A DNA stretch of 18,074 nt from Planctomycetota bacterium (GCA_022563615.1 JADFMZ010000020.1:1-18074); one strand, 5' to 3'. Positions 7,124 to 15,135 are shown, numbered from the stretch's first letter. Numbers and translations: made by a program. The notes: generated by a model from the sequence alone, not told the origin.

Positions 7124-7614
7124 ATCTGGGCTCCTAGGCGGATCGCCTCGGCCGGTTGGGTCAGCACCATTCCGATTTCGACGTGGAAGGTGCCGGCTTC
7201 GGTGCTGCACGGAATGATGACGCGCGGCGAGTTCTTGGACGCCGAGACATTGTGGTTACTCCCAACAATCACGTTAGGCAGCGATACCGAAATATTCAAT
7301 CCTTGAAACTGGCACTTGGCGCCGCCGGCAACCATGTTGGCCAATTCACCCAGCGCGTCCGCAAAGTCCGGGTGTTTCGGCGTAATTTCGATTCCGGCGA
7401 AGCTTGTGGCGATCTTGGCCGCGGTATCAAACGAAAAGTGCAGAATGACGCTGCCGGCAGCATCGCCTGAAAAACCGATGATGCTGGACACATCCGTTTT
7501 GGGTTCGTTATTGCCTTTCTTTTCCGGCTTTCCGACGGTAACCGGCATACGGCACATGGTCTCGAATGTCTTGCATATGGATCCGATGAAGGCGTTGATG
7601 TAGCGAACATCCAT
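7120..7614 (-). CDS. cheX: CheX-type CheY-P phosphatase
   Basis: 164 aa. 'DALGELANMVAGGAK' (86-100) carries the E-x-x-N catalytic pair (E90, N93) of the CheC/CheX/FliY phosphatases, which supply Glu and Asn side chains to hydrolyse CheY-phosphate. CheX has a single such site and usually acts as a dimer, consistent with this length. The ATG at 7614-7612 has GGAG eight bases upstream. The gene overlaps the following cheY by 4 bp, forming a two-gene unit transcribed away from the cheW cluster. A short Lys/Asn-rich insert (about 29-40) follows the first helix. A cytoplasmic protein is expected. Confidence 0.9.
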   Translation of the reverse strand: MDVRYINAFIGSICKTFETMCRMPVTVGKPEKKGNNEPKTDVSSIIGFSGDAAGSVILHFSFDTAAKIATSFAGIEITPKHPDFADALGELANMVAGGAKCQFQGLNISVSLPNVIVGSNHNVSASKNSPRVIIPCSTEAGTFHVEIGMVLTQPAEAIRLGAQM

Positions 7615-7703
7615 CCGAGGTCTCCGTAGTTCCGGACATGCAGGCCGATTCAGCGATCTTCAGCGCATTGCCATTTAACGCGCTGCCCCAACGTTCGGAA
7701 CTT

Positions 7704-7731
7704 TTATCGACGGGGCGTTCGCCGGACTGTA
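7704..7731 (-). promoter_or_regulatory. Candidate flagellar sigma-28 promoter for cheX-cheY
   Basis: On the minus strand TACAGTCC is followed after 12 bp by GTCGATAA. The FliA consensus is TAAAGTTT-N11-GCCGATAA; the -10 matches at 7 of 8 positions, while the -35 is weaker and the spacing is one base long. Transcription would begin about 85 bp before the cheX ATG. Confidence 0.3.
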
Positions 7732-8196
7732 GCGTTGGGTGAACAGATCAACACAGCAACAGCAGATCCATACCAGTGCTCGGTCCGCCTTCACTGGACG
7801 AGTTGGAGCCCCCCCCCAAAAGGCAAATCGTCGTTGTGGCCAACACCGGGCGGGGCAGTGGAAACTTCGCCTTCAACCGCTGAACAACCCGTCCGTTTGA
7901 GGATGACGGAACACCCTGCATTTCGGCGTTCGCAGTTGATCGGAGATTATTGGACAGTCGTCCGCCGTCGGCCCAAGAACCGCCCGCCCGGCGTCACGAG
8001 GGGCTGGAGGCACATGCCGCCTGTTTTGTCCTCAAGCGAGGTCACAGCCTACCCGATGCGATCGTGCGTACCAGCATCCACGACGACGGTTCGTGATCCG
8101 ACAGCCCTGCGCGAGCCTGGCTGACGCACGTACCGGTCAACGGGTTGGGGGTCGCCGTCGGCGCCCATGGCGAGGCGGCAAGGTCGGTCATGCGGT

Positions 8197-8224
8197 GTAG
8201 CGCAAAGATGATCTTTGCGTTCCC
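8197..8224 (+). repeat. Palindromic repeat element, copy 2
   Basis: GTAG-CGCAAAGAT-g-ATCTTTGCG-TTCCC. Compared with the reverse complement of copy 1, only one base in the left flank differs and one T is missing in the right flank; the 19-bp palindromic core is identical. It lies about 60 bp before the cheW start and 47 bp before its ribosome site. Confidence 0.7.
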
Positions 8225-8284
8225 ACGGGCGTAAGCTCGGTGACACCAGCCCGATCGGGGTGATGAGTACCAGGAGAACTCCAC

Positions 8285-8836
8285 GTGTCCGTTGCAACCG
8301 CAGACCCATCCCCCGCAAGCTGTGAGAAAGGTTCTTCTGCCCCGACGACCGCTTGCGAATCCACGCCCCCCGACGCCGACCTGTCGCAGCTCGTTAGCTT
8401 TCGGTTGGCCAACGAGGAATACGCGGTGGATATCATGCGTGTCCAGGAAATCGTCCTGATGGGGCGGATCACGCGGATGCCGAACGTTCCGGAATACCTC
8501 CGCGGGCTGATCAATCTTCGTGGTCATGTCATACCGATTGTCGATCTGCGCATTCGATTCGGATTACGTCAAACGGAACCCAGCGAGGATTCGCGGGTCA
8601 TCATACTGAACGTCAACCAAAAAACCCTCGGGATCATTGTGGACAGCGTGAACGAGGTTCTTCGGATTCAAGCGGACCAGGTGGATTCTTCCTCGTTGGG
8701 GGTGACGGGTACAGGCCGCGAGTACGTCAACGGCCTAGTGAAATTTGAGAAGAAATTGCTCCTTCTCTTGAACGTGGATCACCTTCTGGACGAGGACTCG
8801 GTACCGACGGGAAGCGGGTTGCCGCCCAACGCGTAA
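8285..8836 (+). CDS. cheW: CheW chemotaxis coupling protein
   Basis: 183 aa from the GTG at 8285, with AGGAGA eight bases upstream. Residues 1-35 are a low-complexity Ala/Ser/Pro-rich extension. The CheW domain then begins at 'LVSFRLANEEYAVDIMRVQEI' in outline and includes 'LRGLINLRGHVIPIVDLR', the most conserved segment of the family, followed by 'LGIIVDSVNEVL' and 'LLLLNVDHLL'. CheW bridges receptors and CheA in the signalling array by mimicking the CheA P5 domain. It is the first gene of the plus-strand cluster; cheR follows after 147 bp. The spacer ahead of cheW and the one behind it each contain a copy of the palindromic repeat. Confidence 0.95.
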   Translation: MSVATADPSPASCEKGSSAPTTACESTPPDADLSQLVSFRLANEEYAVDIMRVQEIVLMGRITRMPNVPEYLRGLINLRGHVIPIVDLRIRFGLRQTEPSEDSRVIILNVNQKTLGIIVDSVNEVLRIQADQVDSSSLGVTGTGREYVNGLVKFEKKLLLLLNVDHLLDEDSVPTGSGLPPNA

Positions 8837-8933
8837 CTAGCGGCGAGCCCTTCGATTCGGCGGCGCATAAGGCGACGCGCCGACCCAATCTGGGGCGCTG
8901 GACCGATGGTGCAACCGGGAGCGAAACCCGGGC

Positions 8934-8962
8934 GGGAAACGCAAAGACAAACTTGGCGTTAC
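8934..8962 (-). repeat. Palindromic repeat element, degenerate copy 3
   Basis: On the plus strand this begins GGGAAACGCAAAGA, identical to copy 1 over 14 bases, and continues CAAACTTGGCGTTAC. Aligned without gaps to copy 1 it matches at 24 of 29 positions by my count. The right arm of the palindrome is eroded. It lies in the cheW-cheR spacer, 22 bp before the cheR GTG and 11 bp before its GAAGGA ribosome site. Confidence 0.5.
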
Positions 8963-8983
8963 GCCATCAACGAAGGATGCCTT

Positions 8984-9859
8984 GTGGAATTGGTTAAGCT
9001 CACGCCGCTGGAGTTTCGGAAGATTGCGAAAGTGGTCTACGAAAAGACCGGCATTCATCTTCCCGAAACGAAACTCACCCTGTTGAGCAATCGACTGAGG
9101 AAGCGGGTGAGGGCGCTCAAGCTCGAAAATTTCAAAGCCTACTACAACCTGCTGAAGGACTCCAAACGGTGCGAGGAGGAGCTTCCCCACTTTCTTTCCG
9201 CGGTTACAACCAACGAGACCTACTTCTTCCGCAACGAAGCGCTCTGGAAGTTCTTCCGCGAAACCTGGCTTCCCGAAGTCGTCGCGAGAAAGAAGAAAAA
9301 CCGCAGCGTGTCGATCCGCGTCTGGAGCGCCGCCAGCAGCAGCGGGGAGGAAGCGTTCACGGCGGCCATCTGCCTTCGCGAGAGCTTGCCGGATTTTTCG
9401 CGATGGGACGTTCAGATCATCGCCAGCGACATCAGCCAGGACGTGCTGGATCGCGCCCGACTCGGCCGATTCACCGAATACTCCGTCGCTCGTCTACCCA
9501 AGAAATACATGACCAAATGGTTCGATCGAGAGGAAGATGCCTACGTCATCAAACGAGAGCTGTGCAAGATGGTTTCGTTCCGGTTTCACAACCTTCGTGA
9601 TCCCTTCCCGAACGCGAACTTTGATCTCGTGTTCTTGCGCAATGTGCTGATGTATTTCGATACCACCATGAAGGTTCGCGTGCTGACCAACGTGAGCAAC
9701 GCCCTGGTTCCCGGGGGCCGTCTCGTCGTCGGAGACGTCGATCCGATCCGCAATTGCCCCACGCTCAGCGCGGCGATGACCCTCGAATACCGAGGGCCCA
9801 ACGTGTATCAAAAGCCCGCGTTCGACCGAACCCTAGCTGCCACAGCGCCGAAAGGTTGA
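8984..9859 (+). CDS. cheR: CheR chemoreceptor glutamate methyltransferase
   Basis: 291 aa from the GTG at 8984, which has GAAGGA six bases upstream (8972-8977). An in-frame ATG at 8906 lies upstream of the repeat element, lacks a ribosome site and would add 26 unlike residues. The N-terminal helical domain (about 1-75) leads to 'TTNETYFFRN', typical of CheR. The SAM-binding segment reads 'WSAASSSGEEAF', where most CheR proteins have WSAxCSTGEEPY; the Gly-Glu-Glu is kept, but Cys, Thr and Pro are replaced by Ser, Ser and Ala. 'ASDIS' and 'FLRNVLMYFD' are also conserved. It would transfer methyl groups from S-adenosylmethionine to receptor glutamates. cheA begins 8 bp after its stop. No cheB is present here. 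Confidence 0.94.
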   Translation: MELVKLTPLEFRKIAKVVYEKTGIHLPETKLTLLSNRLRKRVRALKLENFKAYYNLLKDSKRCEEELPHFLSAVTTNETYFFRNEALWKFFRETWLPEVVARKKKNRSVSIRVWSAASSSGEEAFTAAICLRESLPDFSRWDVQIIASDISQDVLDRARLGRFTEYSVARLPKKYMTKWFDREEDAYVIKRELCKMVSFRFHNLRDPFPNANFDLVFLRNVLMYFDTTMKVRVLTNVSNALVPGGRLVVGDVDPIRNCPTLSAAMTLEYRGPNVYQKPAFDRTLAATAPKG

Positions 9860-9867
9860 CCTGACCC

Positions 9868-12852
9868 ATGGGAAGTTCCATTGAAATCACGCCGGAACTA
9901 CTGGCCGGTTTCCTCGACGAGGCGCCGGAATACCTCGACATGCTCAACGTGGGGCTGATGGATTTCGAGTCGCGGGCGGGTTCCGGCGTTTTGTCGCTCG
10001 AAACGCCGGAAGATCAAGAGCAAATGAACACGATGTTTCGCGCCGCCCACAGTCTCAAGGGGTTGGGCGCCGCTCTCGGGTTCGACAAAATCAAAGAGTT
10101 GACGCACCTAATGGAGACCCTTTTCGATCACGTCCGAATGGGCAAACGCGACCTGACGGTAGACAGTTTCGAGACACTCTTTCAAGTGTTTGACCGGCTC
10201 AAGGCGCTGGTCGACGAGCTCTCGGATGAAACAGCGGCGCCGGTGGAGATTGACGATCTCTTGGCGGCGTTGAACCAGATTCTGGAAGACTCCCCTTCGA
10301 AGGCCGCCGGCGCGCCAAACAGCAGCCCGGTAGCGGATCCACCCGCGCCACAGAGCAACACCGTCTCTCCGCCGGAGCCAGCAGCGACCACGGATCAGAA
10401 CGAATATATCGACGACCCCGAACTAATCTCTTTGTTTCTCGAAACCACGACGGAGACCATCGAAGAGCTAAGCCAGGGACTGCTAAGCCTTGAGGAAAAC
10501 CCGACGGACCCGGAAATCCTGAACAAAATCTTCCGTTGCGCCCACAACATCAAAGGCGCCTCGGGCGCGGTGGGGCTTCGGAAGATGAACCGCATCACGC
10601 ACAATATGGAAACGGTGCTGGATCACCTGCGGGCCGGTCGCCTGCAGATGGAAGGTGATCTTATGGACGCGATGCTCCAGACGGTGGACGGACTTCGCGC
10701 CGCCCTGGAACCGTTGCGACGCGGGGAAATGACCGAGATCGTAGATGACTCGCTGTTCACCAGTTTTGACCCATGGATTTCGGGTGAAGCCCCATCGGTT
10801 GAACGATCGCCCGGCGACATCAAGGACGAATCACCCACGCTTGGGGGCGGAGGTGAGGGCCGGTTGACTATCACGGTTACATTTCCGGACGGCTGTGACG
10901 AGGCCCCGATCCAAGCCTACCTGATTCACAACAAGTTGGAAGATCTGGGAACGATGATCTCATCCGACCCGGACATGGACGCTGTCACCGGTGACGCGAC
11001 GGTCAAGAAGATCGTCTTCGTCCTCGAAAGCGAGGAGGAACCGGCGGCCATCCAACAGATCATTAGCATGTTCGCCGTCGAGCGTGTGGTGGTTTCCGGC
11101 GCAGGGAGTGCTTCCTCCGACGTCAGCACCACGACTGGCGACGCCGTTACGTCACCGGCGGCGGGCACATCCGACGGGGGCACGGCCCAGACAACCCCAC
11201 GCCAGCCAACGCCGAAGGCGAAAGCCGATGCTCCGGTCACGCGATCCCGTGGGCAGCAGCAGCCGGCAAACCCGGCAACCTCCAAGCCGGCGGTGGCGCC
11301 GGGAAAGAAAGCCGCTACGAAGGCGCCCGCCGCCAAGGGCCCCACCAAGCCCAACGCACCGGCGGTCAAGACCGGTGAAACGTTGCGCGTGGATCAGGAG
11401 CGGCTGGACCAGCTCATGAACCTGGGGGGTGAGCTGGTGATTACGCGAGCCCGATTCACGCAGATCCACAGCCGATTCCGAGAGGTGTTCGAGGGGAAGA
11501 ATCTGGCGTATCTGGTAGACGACATGACCGAGCGCGTATCTCGCCTCGGCCAACATATCGAAGAACTCGGGACGGGGGAAAGACGGACGAAAAGCGTCGA
11601 GGAGCTCAGGACTCATCTTCTTCACCTCACACAGAGCTTTCGGACCGTGCGGTCGCTGGTGGAGCAGGTGCACGACGCGCGCACCTCAATGTACGACTTC
11701 GACGAAGCGTTGCACGAGTTGAACCGCGTTTCGGACGGGCTTCAGAAAGGCATCATGGGAACTCGCATGGTGCCGATCGGCCCTTTGTTCAACCGGTTCC
11801 GCCGCGTCATCCGCGACATTGCCAAGTCATCGGGGAAACAGGTCAACCTGGTACTCCACGGAGATACGACGGAACTCGACAAGCGGATGATCGATGAGCT
11901 GGGGGATCCCCTGACCCACATGGTGCGCAACAGCGTGGACCACGGAATCGAGACCCCCGACATACGAACGGCGGCAGGCAAGGATCCCACGGGCACGGTC
12001 ATCCTCGAAGCCCGCCACCGGGGCAACAGCATCTGGATCGAGGTCAAGGATGACGGCGCCGGCATCAACCTTGAGCGAGTCAAGGCCAAGATCATCGAGA
12101 AAGAACTGGCTTCACCGACCCAAGTGGAAGCCATGAGCGATCGGGAGTTGATGCAATACATCCTGCAACCCGGTTTTTCAACGGCCGAGGTTGTGACCGA
12201 TCTGTCCGGGCGTGGGATGGGAATGGATATCGTCGTCAACAAGATCGAGAAGCTCAGTGGAATCATCGAGCTCGACTCGACGCCCGGCCAGGGAACGCAC
12301 GTGACGATCAAGCTTCCTCTGACGCTGGCGATCCTGACATCGATGGTGGCGCGGATCGGAAAGGGGATTTACGCGATTCCGCTCGAGGCCGTCGCCGAGA
12401 TCATTACGGTGCGTCGGAGCGAAATCCAATGGATTCAGAGACGGCAGGTCGTACGTGTTCGGGACCGGGTCGTTCCGCTGGCGTTCTTCGAGGACATTTT
12501 CGATACGACGCAGCCGGACCTGCAGACGGAGGGACGGAATCGAGAGGACTTGACGCTACTCATCGTCGGGCTGGAGACGGAAAAGATCGGATTGGTCGTG
12601 GATGGGCTCCTCGGACAGGAAGACGTCGTCATCAAGTCGATTGCGGAGAACTATCGCAACGTTCGCGGGATCGCGGGCGCCTCCATCCGAGGCGACGGAA
12701 CGATATCGTTGATTCTGGACGTAACCGCCCTCCTGGAGCTTGCCGAGAAGGCCGCTTCGAGAACACTACGAGGCGTGTCGTCGGGCCCTCCGCCCGCGAC
12801 GGAGATGAAAACCGACCTCGTTGCGTCGGCCTGCGAATCAAACGCTGGATAG
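9868..12852 (+). CDS. cheA: CheA chemotaxis histidine kinase with two Hpt domains
   Basis: 994 aa, longer than typical CheA (about 650-700). Domains: Hpt 1 (about 8-125) with phospho-His H61 in 'AAHSLKG'; Hpt 2 (about 175-290) with H226 in 'CAHNIKG'; a P2-like CheY-docking domain (about 330-412, 'AYLIHNKLEDLG'); an Ala/Pro/Lys/Thr-rich linker (about 412-505); P3 dimerisation helices from 'LRVDQERLDQLMNLGGELV' in outline; a P4 ATPase with N688 in 'HMVRNSVDHG', 'DDGAG' (728-732) and 'GRGMGMD' (781-787); and a CheW-like P5 to about 965. All kinase boxes look intact. Both Hpt histidines are present, so the kinase may feed more than one response regulator. The ATG at 9868 follows the cheR stop by 8 bp with a weak, distant AAAGG. 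It is a central gene of the cheW-cheY operon. Confidence 0.97.
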   Translation: MGSSIEITPELLAGFLDEAPEYLDMLNVGLMDFESRAGSGVLSLETPEDQEQMNTMFRAAHSLKGLGAALGFDKIKELTHLMETLFDHVRMGKRDLTVDSFETLFQVFDRLKALVDELSDETAAPVEIDDLLAALNQILEDSPSKAAGAPNSSPVADPPAPQSNTVSPPEPAATTDQNEYIDDPELISLFLETTTETIEELSQGLLSLEENPTDPEILNKIFRCAHNIKGASGAVGLRKMNRITHNMETVLDHLRAGRLQMEGDLMDAMLQTVDGLRAALEPLRRGEMTEIVDDSLFTSFDPWISGEAPSVERSPGDIKDESPTLGGGGEGRLTITVTFPDGCDEAPIQAYLIHNKLEDLGTMISSDPDMDAVTGDATVKKIVFVLESEEEPAAIQQIISMFAVERVVVSGAGSASSDVSTTTGDAVTSPAAGTSDGGTAQTTPRQPTPKAKADAPVTRSRGQQQPANPATSKPAVAPGKKAATKAPAAKGPTKPNAPAVKTGETLRVDQERLDQLMNLGGELVITRARFTQIHSRFREVFEGKNLAYLVDDMTERVSRLGQHIEELGTGERRTKSVEELRTHLLHLTQSFRTVRSLVEQVHDARTSMYDFDEALHELNRVSDGLQKGIMGTRMVPIGPLFNRFRRVIRDIAKSSGKQVNLVLHGDTTELDKRMIDELGDPLTHMVRNSVDHGIETPDIRTAAGKDPTGTVILEARHRGNSIWIEVKDDGAGINLERVKAKIIEKELASPTQVEAMSDRELMQYILQPGFSTAEVVTDLSGRGMGMDIVVNKIEKLSGIIELDSTPGQGTHVTIKLPLTLAILTSMVARIGKGIYAIPLEAVAEIITVRRSEIQWIQRRQVVRVRDRVVPLAFFEDIFDTTQPDLQTEGRNREDLTLLIVGLETEKIGLVVDGLLGQEDVVIKSIAENYRNVRGIAGASIRGDGTISLILDVTALLELAEKAASRTLRGVSSGPPPATEMKTDLVASACESNAG

Positions 12853-12860
12853 GATAGCCA

Positions 12861-14051
12861 ATGGCCGTTGAAAGCATGAAATTCAATCTCAGTGACGCGT
12901 TGCACACCGTTTCCGTCAACGGCGCGTACAACGCGTCGCGAGCGCTGTCCAAGTGGCTCCGTCGCGGCGTCCGTCTGACCTGTGAGGGGTTCACGAGCGT
13001 GCCGATTTCCCGCTCCTCTACGATTCTGGGAGAGCCGGACGAAGTCATCGCTGCGATTCAGTTGCCGCTGACAGGCGACCTGACGGGTCATTTGTTGTTG
13101 ACCTTCAAGAATGAAGCGGCCTGCCTGTTGTGCGACATCCTGATGCAACAACCCGAAGGCACCACGACCGAAATCGGCGAGTTGGAACAGTCCTGCCTCG
13201 AAGAGACGGGCAATATCGTGGGCAGCGCCTACGCCAACAGCCTGGCCAAGTGGCTCAACTTGCACGTCGAGCCCGGTGTTCCCGTTTTCGCGCACGACAT
13301 GGCCAGCGCGGTGATTGATCCGATCGTGATGGACCTGGCTGCGTATCACGATGAAGTGTTCATGGCTTTGACCGACTTCGTGATTGACCGACAGCACATC
13401 GAATGGGGGTTGCTGTTGATTCCGTCGGAGCCGTCGCTACGGATCATGGAGCGCCTTTGCCAGTCCGATGGGGTACGCGAAAAGGCTCTGCAGACGATCG
13501 CGGTCAACGGCGCCTTCAACGCCTCGCGGGCGATGTCCAAATGGCTCAAGCGAGGGGTTCGGATCGCGACGGACGGTTTCGCGCAGGTTCCGCTCAAGGA
13601 CGTTGCGGGAACGTTCGATGCCTCGACGCCGATCGTAGCGTTGCACCTGCCGCTGAGCCGGCAGCATCACGGCCACGCCTTGCTGGCGATCTCCAAAGAG
13701 CACGCGTTGCGCCTGGTGAGCATTTTGACCGGGCAGACGGAGAATCCGCCAGGCGAGATCGGAGAGCTGGAGCAATCCTGCCTTGAGGAAACCGGCAACA
13801 TTATCGCCAGCTCCTTTGTCAACAGTTGGTCGACCTGGCTGGATGTTCACATTGAACCGGCGGCGCCGCGATTCGTGATCGATTACCCGGGAGCGGTATT
13901 CGACGCGCTGCTGGCGGATCAGGCCCTTGTGAATGATGAGGTCATGATCGCGCGGACCGAATTCGTTGTGGGCAATGAATGGTTGGAATGGGTGTTCATT
14001 CTTCTTCCCGCGCCTTCTGTGGTGCGACTGATCGAAGCGTCTTACGCATAG
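12861..14051 (+). CDS. cheC: Tandem CheC-CheC fusion, CheY-P phosphatase
   Basis: 396 aa made of two homologous halves (about 1-200 and 206-396), each the size of a CheC (about 200 aa). The halves share 'NGA(Y/F)NASRA(L/M)SKWL(R/K)RGVR' and an identical IGELEQSCLEETGNI. Each half keeps one catalytic motif of the form S-x3-E-x2-N-x22-P: S111, E115, N118, P141, and S306, E310, N313, P336. The site nearest each N-terminus has lost its catalytic residues (T16/V19 and T212/V215 where CheC has Glu/Asn). CheC hydrolyses CheY-phosphate and, with CheD, adjusts receptor deamidation; cheD follows directly, 12 bp downstream. AGGA overlaps the cheA stop, six bases before the ATG. Naming it cheC is by homology to the fold and motifs; a wider CheC/CheX/FliY-like label is equally safe. 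Confidence 0.85.
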   Translation: MAVESMKFNLSDALHTVSVNGAYNASRALSKWLRRGVRLTCEGFTSVPISRSSTILGEPDEVIAAIQLPLTGDLTGHLLLTFKNEAACLLCDILMQQPEGTTTEIGELEQSCLEETGNIVGSAYANSLAKWLNLHVEPGVPVFAHDMASAVIDPIVMDLAAYHDEVFMALTDFVIDRQHIEWGLLLIPSEPSLRIMERLCQSDGVREKALQTIAVNGAFNASRAMSKWLKRGVRIATDGFAQVPLKDVAGTFDASTPIVALHLPLSRQHHGHALLAISKEHALRLVSILTGQTENPPGEIGELEQSCLEETGNIIASSFVNSWSTWLDVHIEPAAPRFVIDYPGAVFDALLADQALVNDEVMIARTEFVVGNEWLEWVFILLPAPSVVRLIEASYA

Positions 14052-14063
14052 GGAGACTCACAG

Positions 14064-14591
14064 GTGTCGATAACGACGTCTTTCCCGCAAACCGGCGGCA
14101 AAGCAAAGATCGAAACGGCGGAACGATCCCGGATTCATTCCATCGGCATCGCCGAGATTCTCGTGGTGCGCGCGCCGGAACAGATTCGCACAGTGCTTGG
14201 GTCTTGCATCGGCGTAGCAATGTACGACCAGGCCGCCGGAGTCGGTGGCTTATCCCACGTGATTCTGCCCGCCTCCAATGAAGGCAGTGGCGATCCCGGT
14301 AAGTTCGCAGACACAGCCGTGGACTTGCTCTTGAACCGGTTATTGGCCGAGGGGGCTGACGCAAAGCGCATCGTTGCAAAGATTGCGGGCGGCGCCAACA
14401 TGTTCAGCGCACAAGAGACAGGAGGGTTGGGGAAGCGAAATGCCGATGCGGTTCAGGCCCGACTGACACATCACTCCATCTCGCTGATGGCCTCGGCGGT
14501 AGGCGGAACCAAGGGGCGCAAAATGCGATTGGATCCGGCCACGGGGAACGTATTCGTCGAAATCATCGGACAAGCGCCCAAAATCATCTGA
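14064..14591 (+). CDS. cheD: CheD receptor glutamine deamidase / CheC partner
   Basis: 175 aa from the GTG at 14064, with GGGAGA about 8 bases upstream. 'TVLGSCIGV' supplies the catalytic Cys (C48) and 'GGLSHVILP' the His (H65); the 17-residue spacing equals that in Thermotoga CheD, and T43 is a possible third residue. 'KIAGGANMF' and 'GKRNADAV' are further family segments. CheD deamidates receptor glutamines and binds CheC, which links CheY-P levels to adaptation. Its position directly after the double CheC fits that pairing. The N-terminal 20 residues are a variable extension. The gene is followed by cheY after 32 bp. Confidence 0.94.
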   Translation: MSITTSFPQTGGKAKIETAERSRIHSIGIAEILVVRAPEQIRTVLGSCIGVAMYDQAAGVGGLSHVILPASNEGSGDPGKFADTAVDLLLNRLLAEGADAKRIVAKIAGGANMFSAQETGGLGKRNADAVQARLTHHSISLMASAVGGTKGRKMRLDPATGNVFVEIIGQAPKII

Positions 14592-14623
14592 TTACGCGAT
14601 ACACTGTCAAAAAGGAGTAAGTC

Positions 14624-14989
14624 GTGGCAACTCGAGTACTGGTCGTTGATGACGCCAAGTTCATGCGGCACCTGCTGAAGAACATTCTGAGCGAAATCGG
14701 CTGCGAGGTAGTGGGCGAAGCCGCCGACGGAAACGAGGCCTGCACCAAGTATGAGGAACTCTCGCCCGACGTAGTCACGATGGATATCGTAATGCCCAAC
14801 GTCTCCGGGATCGAGGCCCTCAAAAAGATTCGCTCGATGGATTCGGAAGCGAAAGTGGTGATGATCACCGCCATCGACCAGCGTGAACCCTTGATGGAGG
14901 CCCTCAAGCTCGGCGCGGTCGACTACGTGGTGAAGCCGTTCGAAAAAGAGCGCGTCGAAGAAGCCCTGCAGCGCGTGGCCGCCGGTTGA
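14624..14989 (+). CDS. cheY: CheY response regulator, last gene of the cluster
   Basis: 121 aa, receiver only. D9-D10, phospho-acceptor D54 in 'VVTMDIVMPNVSG', T in 'VMITAID', and the Lys of 'YVVKPFEKERV' are all conserved. The length and the 'AKFMRHLLKNIL' first helix are typical of Gram-positive/Thermotoga-type CheY. The GTG start at 14624 has AAGGAG nine bases upstream. It follows cheD by 32 bp and is probably cotranscribed. With the minus-strand cheY this gives two CheY proteins for one CheA. The double CheC is the nearest phosphatase on this strand, and CheX is the one next to the other cheY. Confidence 0.95.
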   Translation: MATRVLVVDDAKFMRHLLKNILSEIGCEVVGEAADGNEACTKYEELSPDVVTMDIVMPNVSGIEALKKIRSMDSEAKVVMITAIDQREPLMEALKLGAVDYVVKPFEKERVEEALQRVAAG

Positions 14990-15002
14990 CGCCAGGCGAG
15001 TT

Positions 15003-15090
15003 CGGGCGCGGGCGCAACGGCCCGGACGCCCAAGCCGCTCGCGGCGCCCGACCCGCTGAATGACCCACCCTTGGGGGCCCTAGCCAGGGC
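15003..15090 (+). terminator. GC-rich hairpins after the chemotaxis operon
   Basis: CGGGCGC (15003-15009) pairs with GCGCCCG (15044-15050), with GGGCG (15010-15014) and CGCCC (15027-15031) nested inside. A second stem GCCCT-agcc-AGGGC lies at 15077-15090. They fill the cheY-dapF gap. No T-tract follows, so termination is plausible but not shown. Confidence 0.3.
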
Positions 15091-15135
15091 TGCATTCAAA
15101 CCGAAACCAAGACTTCCGCTCTCCACCGCCCCCCT

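Larger units (their letters stand above)
7615..8284. other. Divergent intergenic region between cheX-cheY and cheW
   Basis: This 670-bp spacer has no convincing gene. A frame at 7735-8124 has no ribosome site, family motif or plausible composition. It holds a sigma-28-like promoter facing cheX (7704-7731), a run of nine C (7809-7817), repeat copy 2 (8197-8224) and the AGGAGA ribosome site of cheW (8272-8277). A promoter for cheW should be here but is not obvious. Confidence 0.45.

Noticed and set aside
7735..8124. 129-codon frame in the cheX-cheW spacer
   Set aside because: Composition is atypical (long Pro/Thr/Arg stretches), it crosses a run of nine C, and there is no ribosome site or family motif.
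12651..13397. 248-codon minus-strand frame across the cheA-cheC junction
   Set aside because: Antisense to two well-supported genes, with no recognisable domain or ribosome site.
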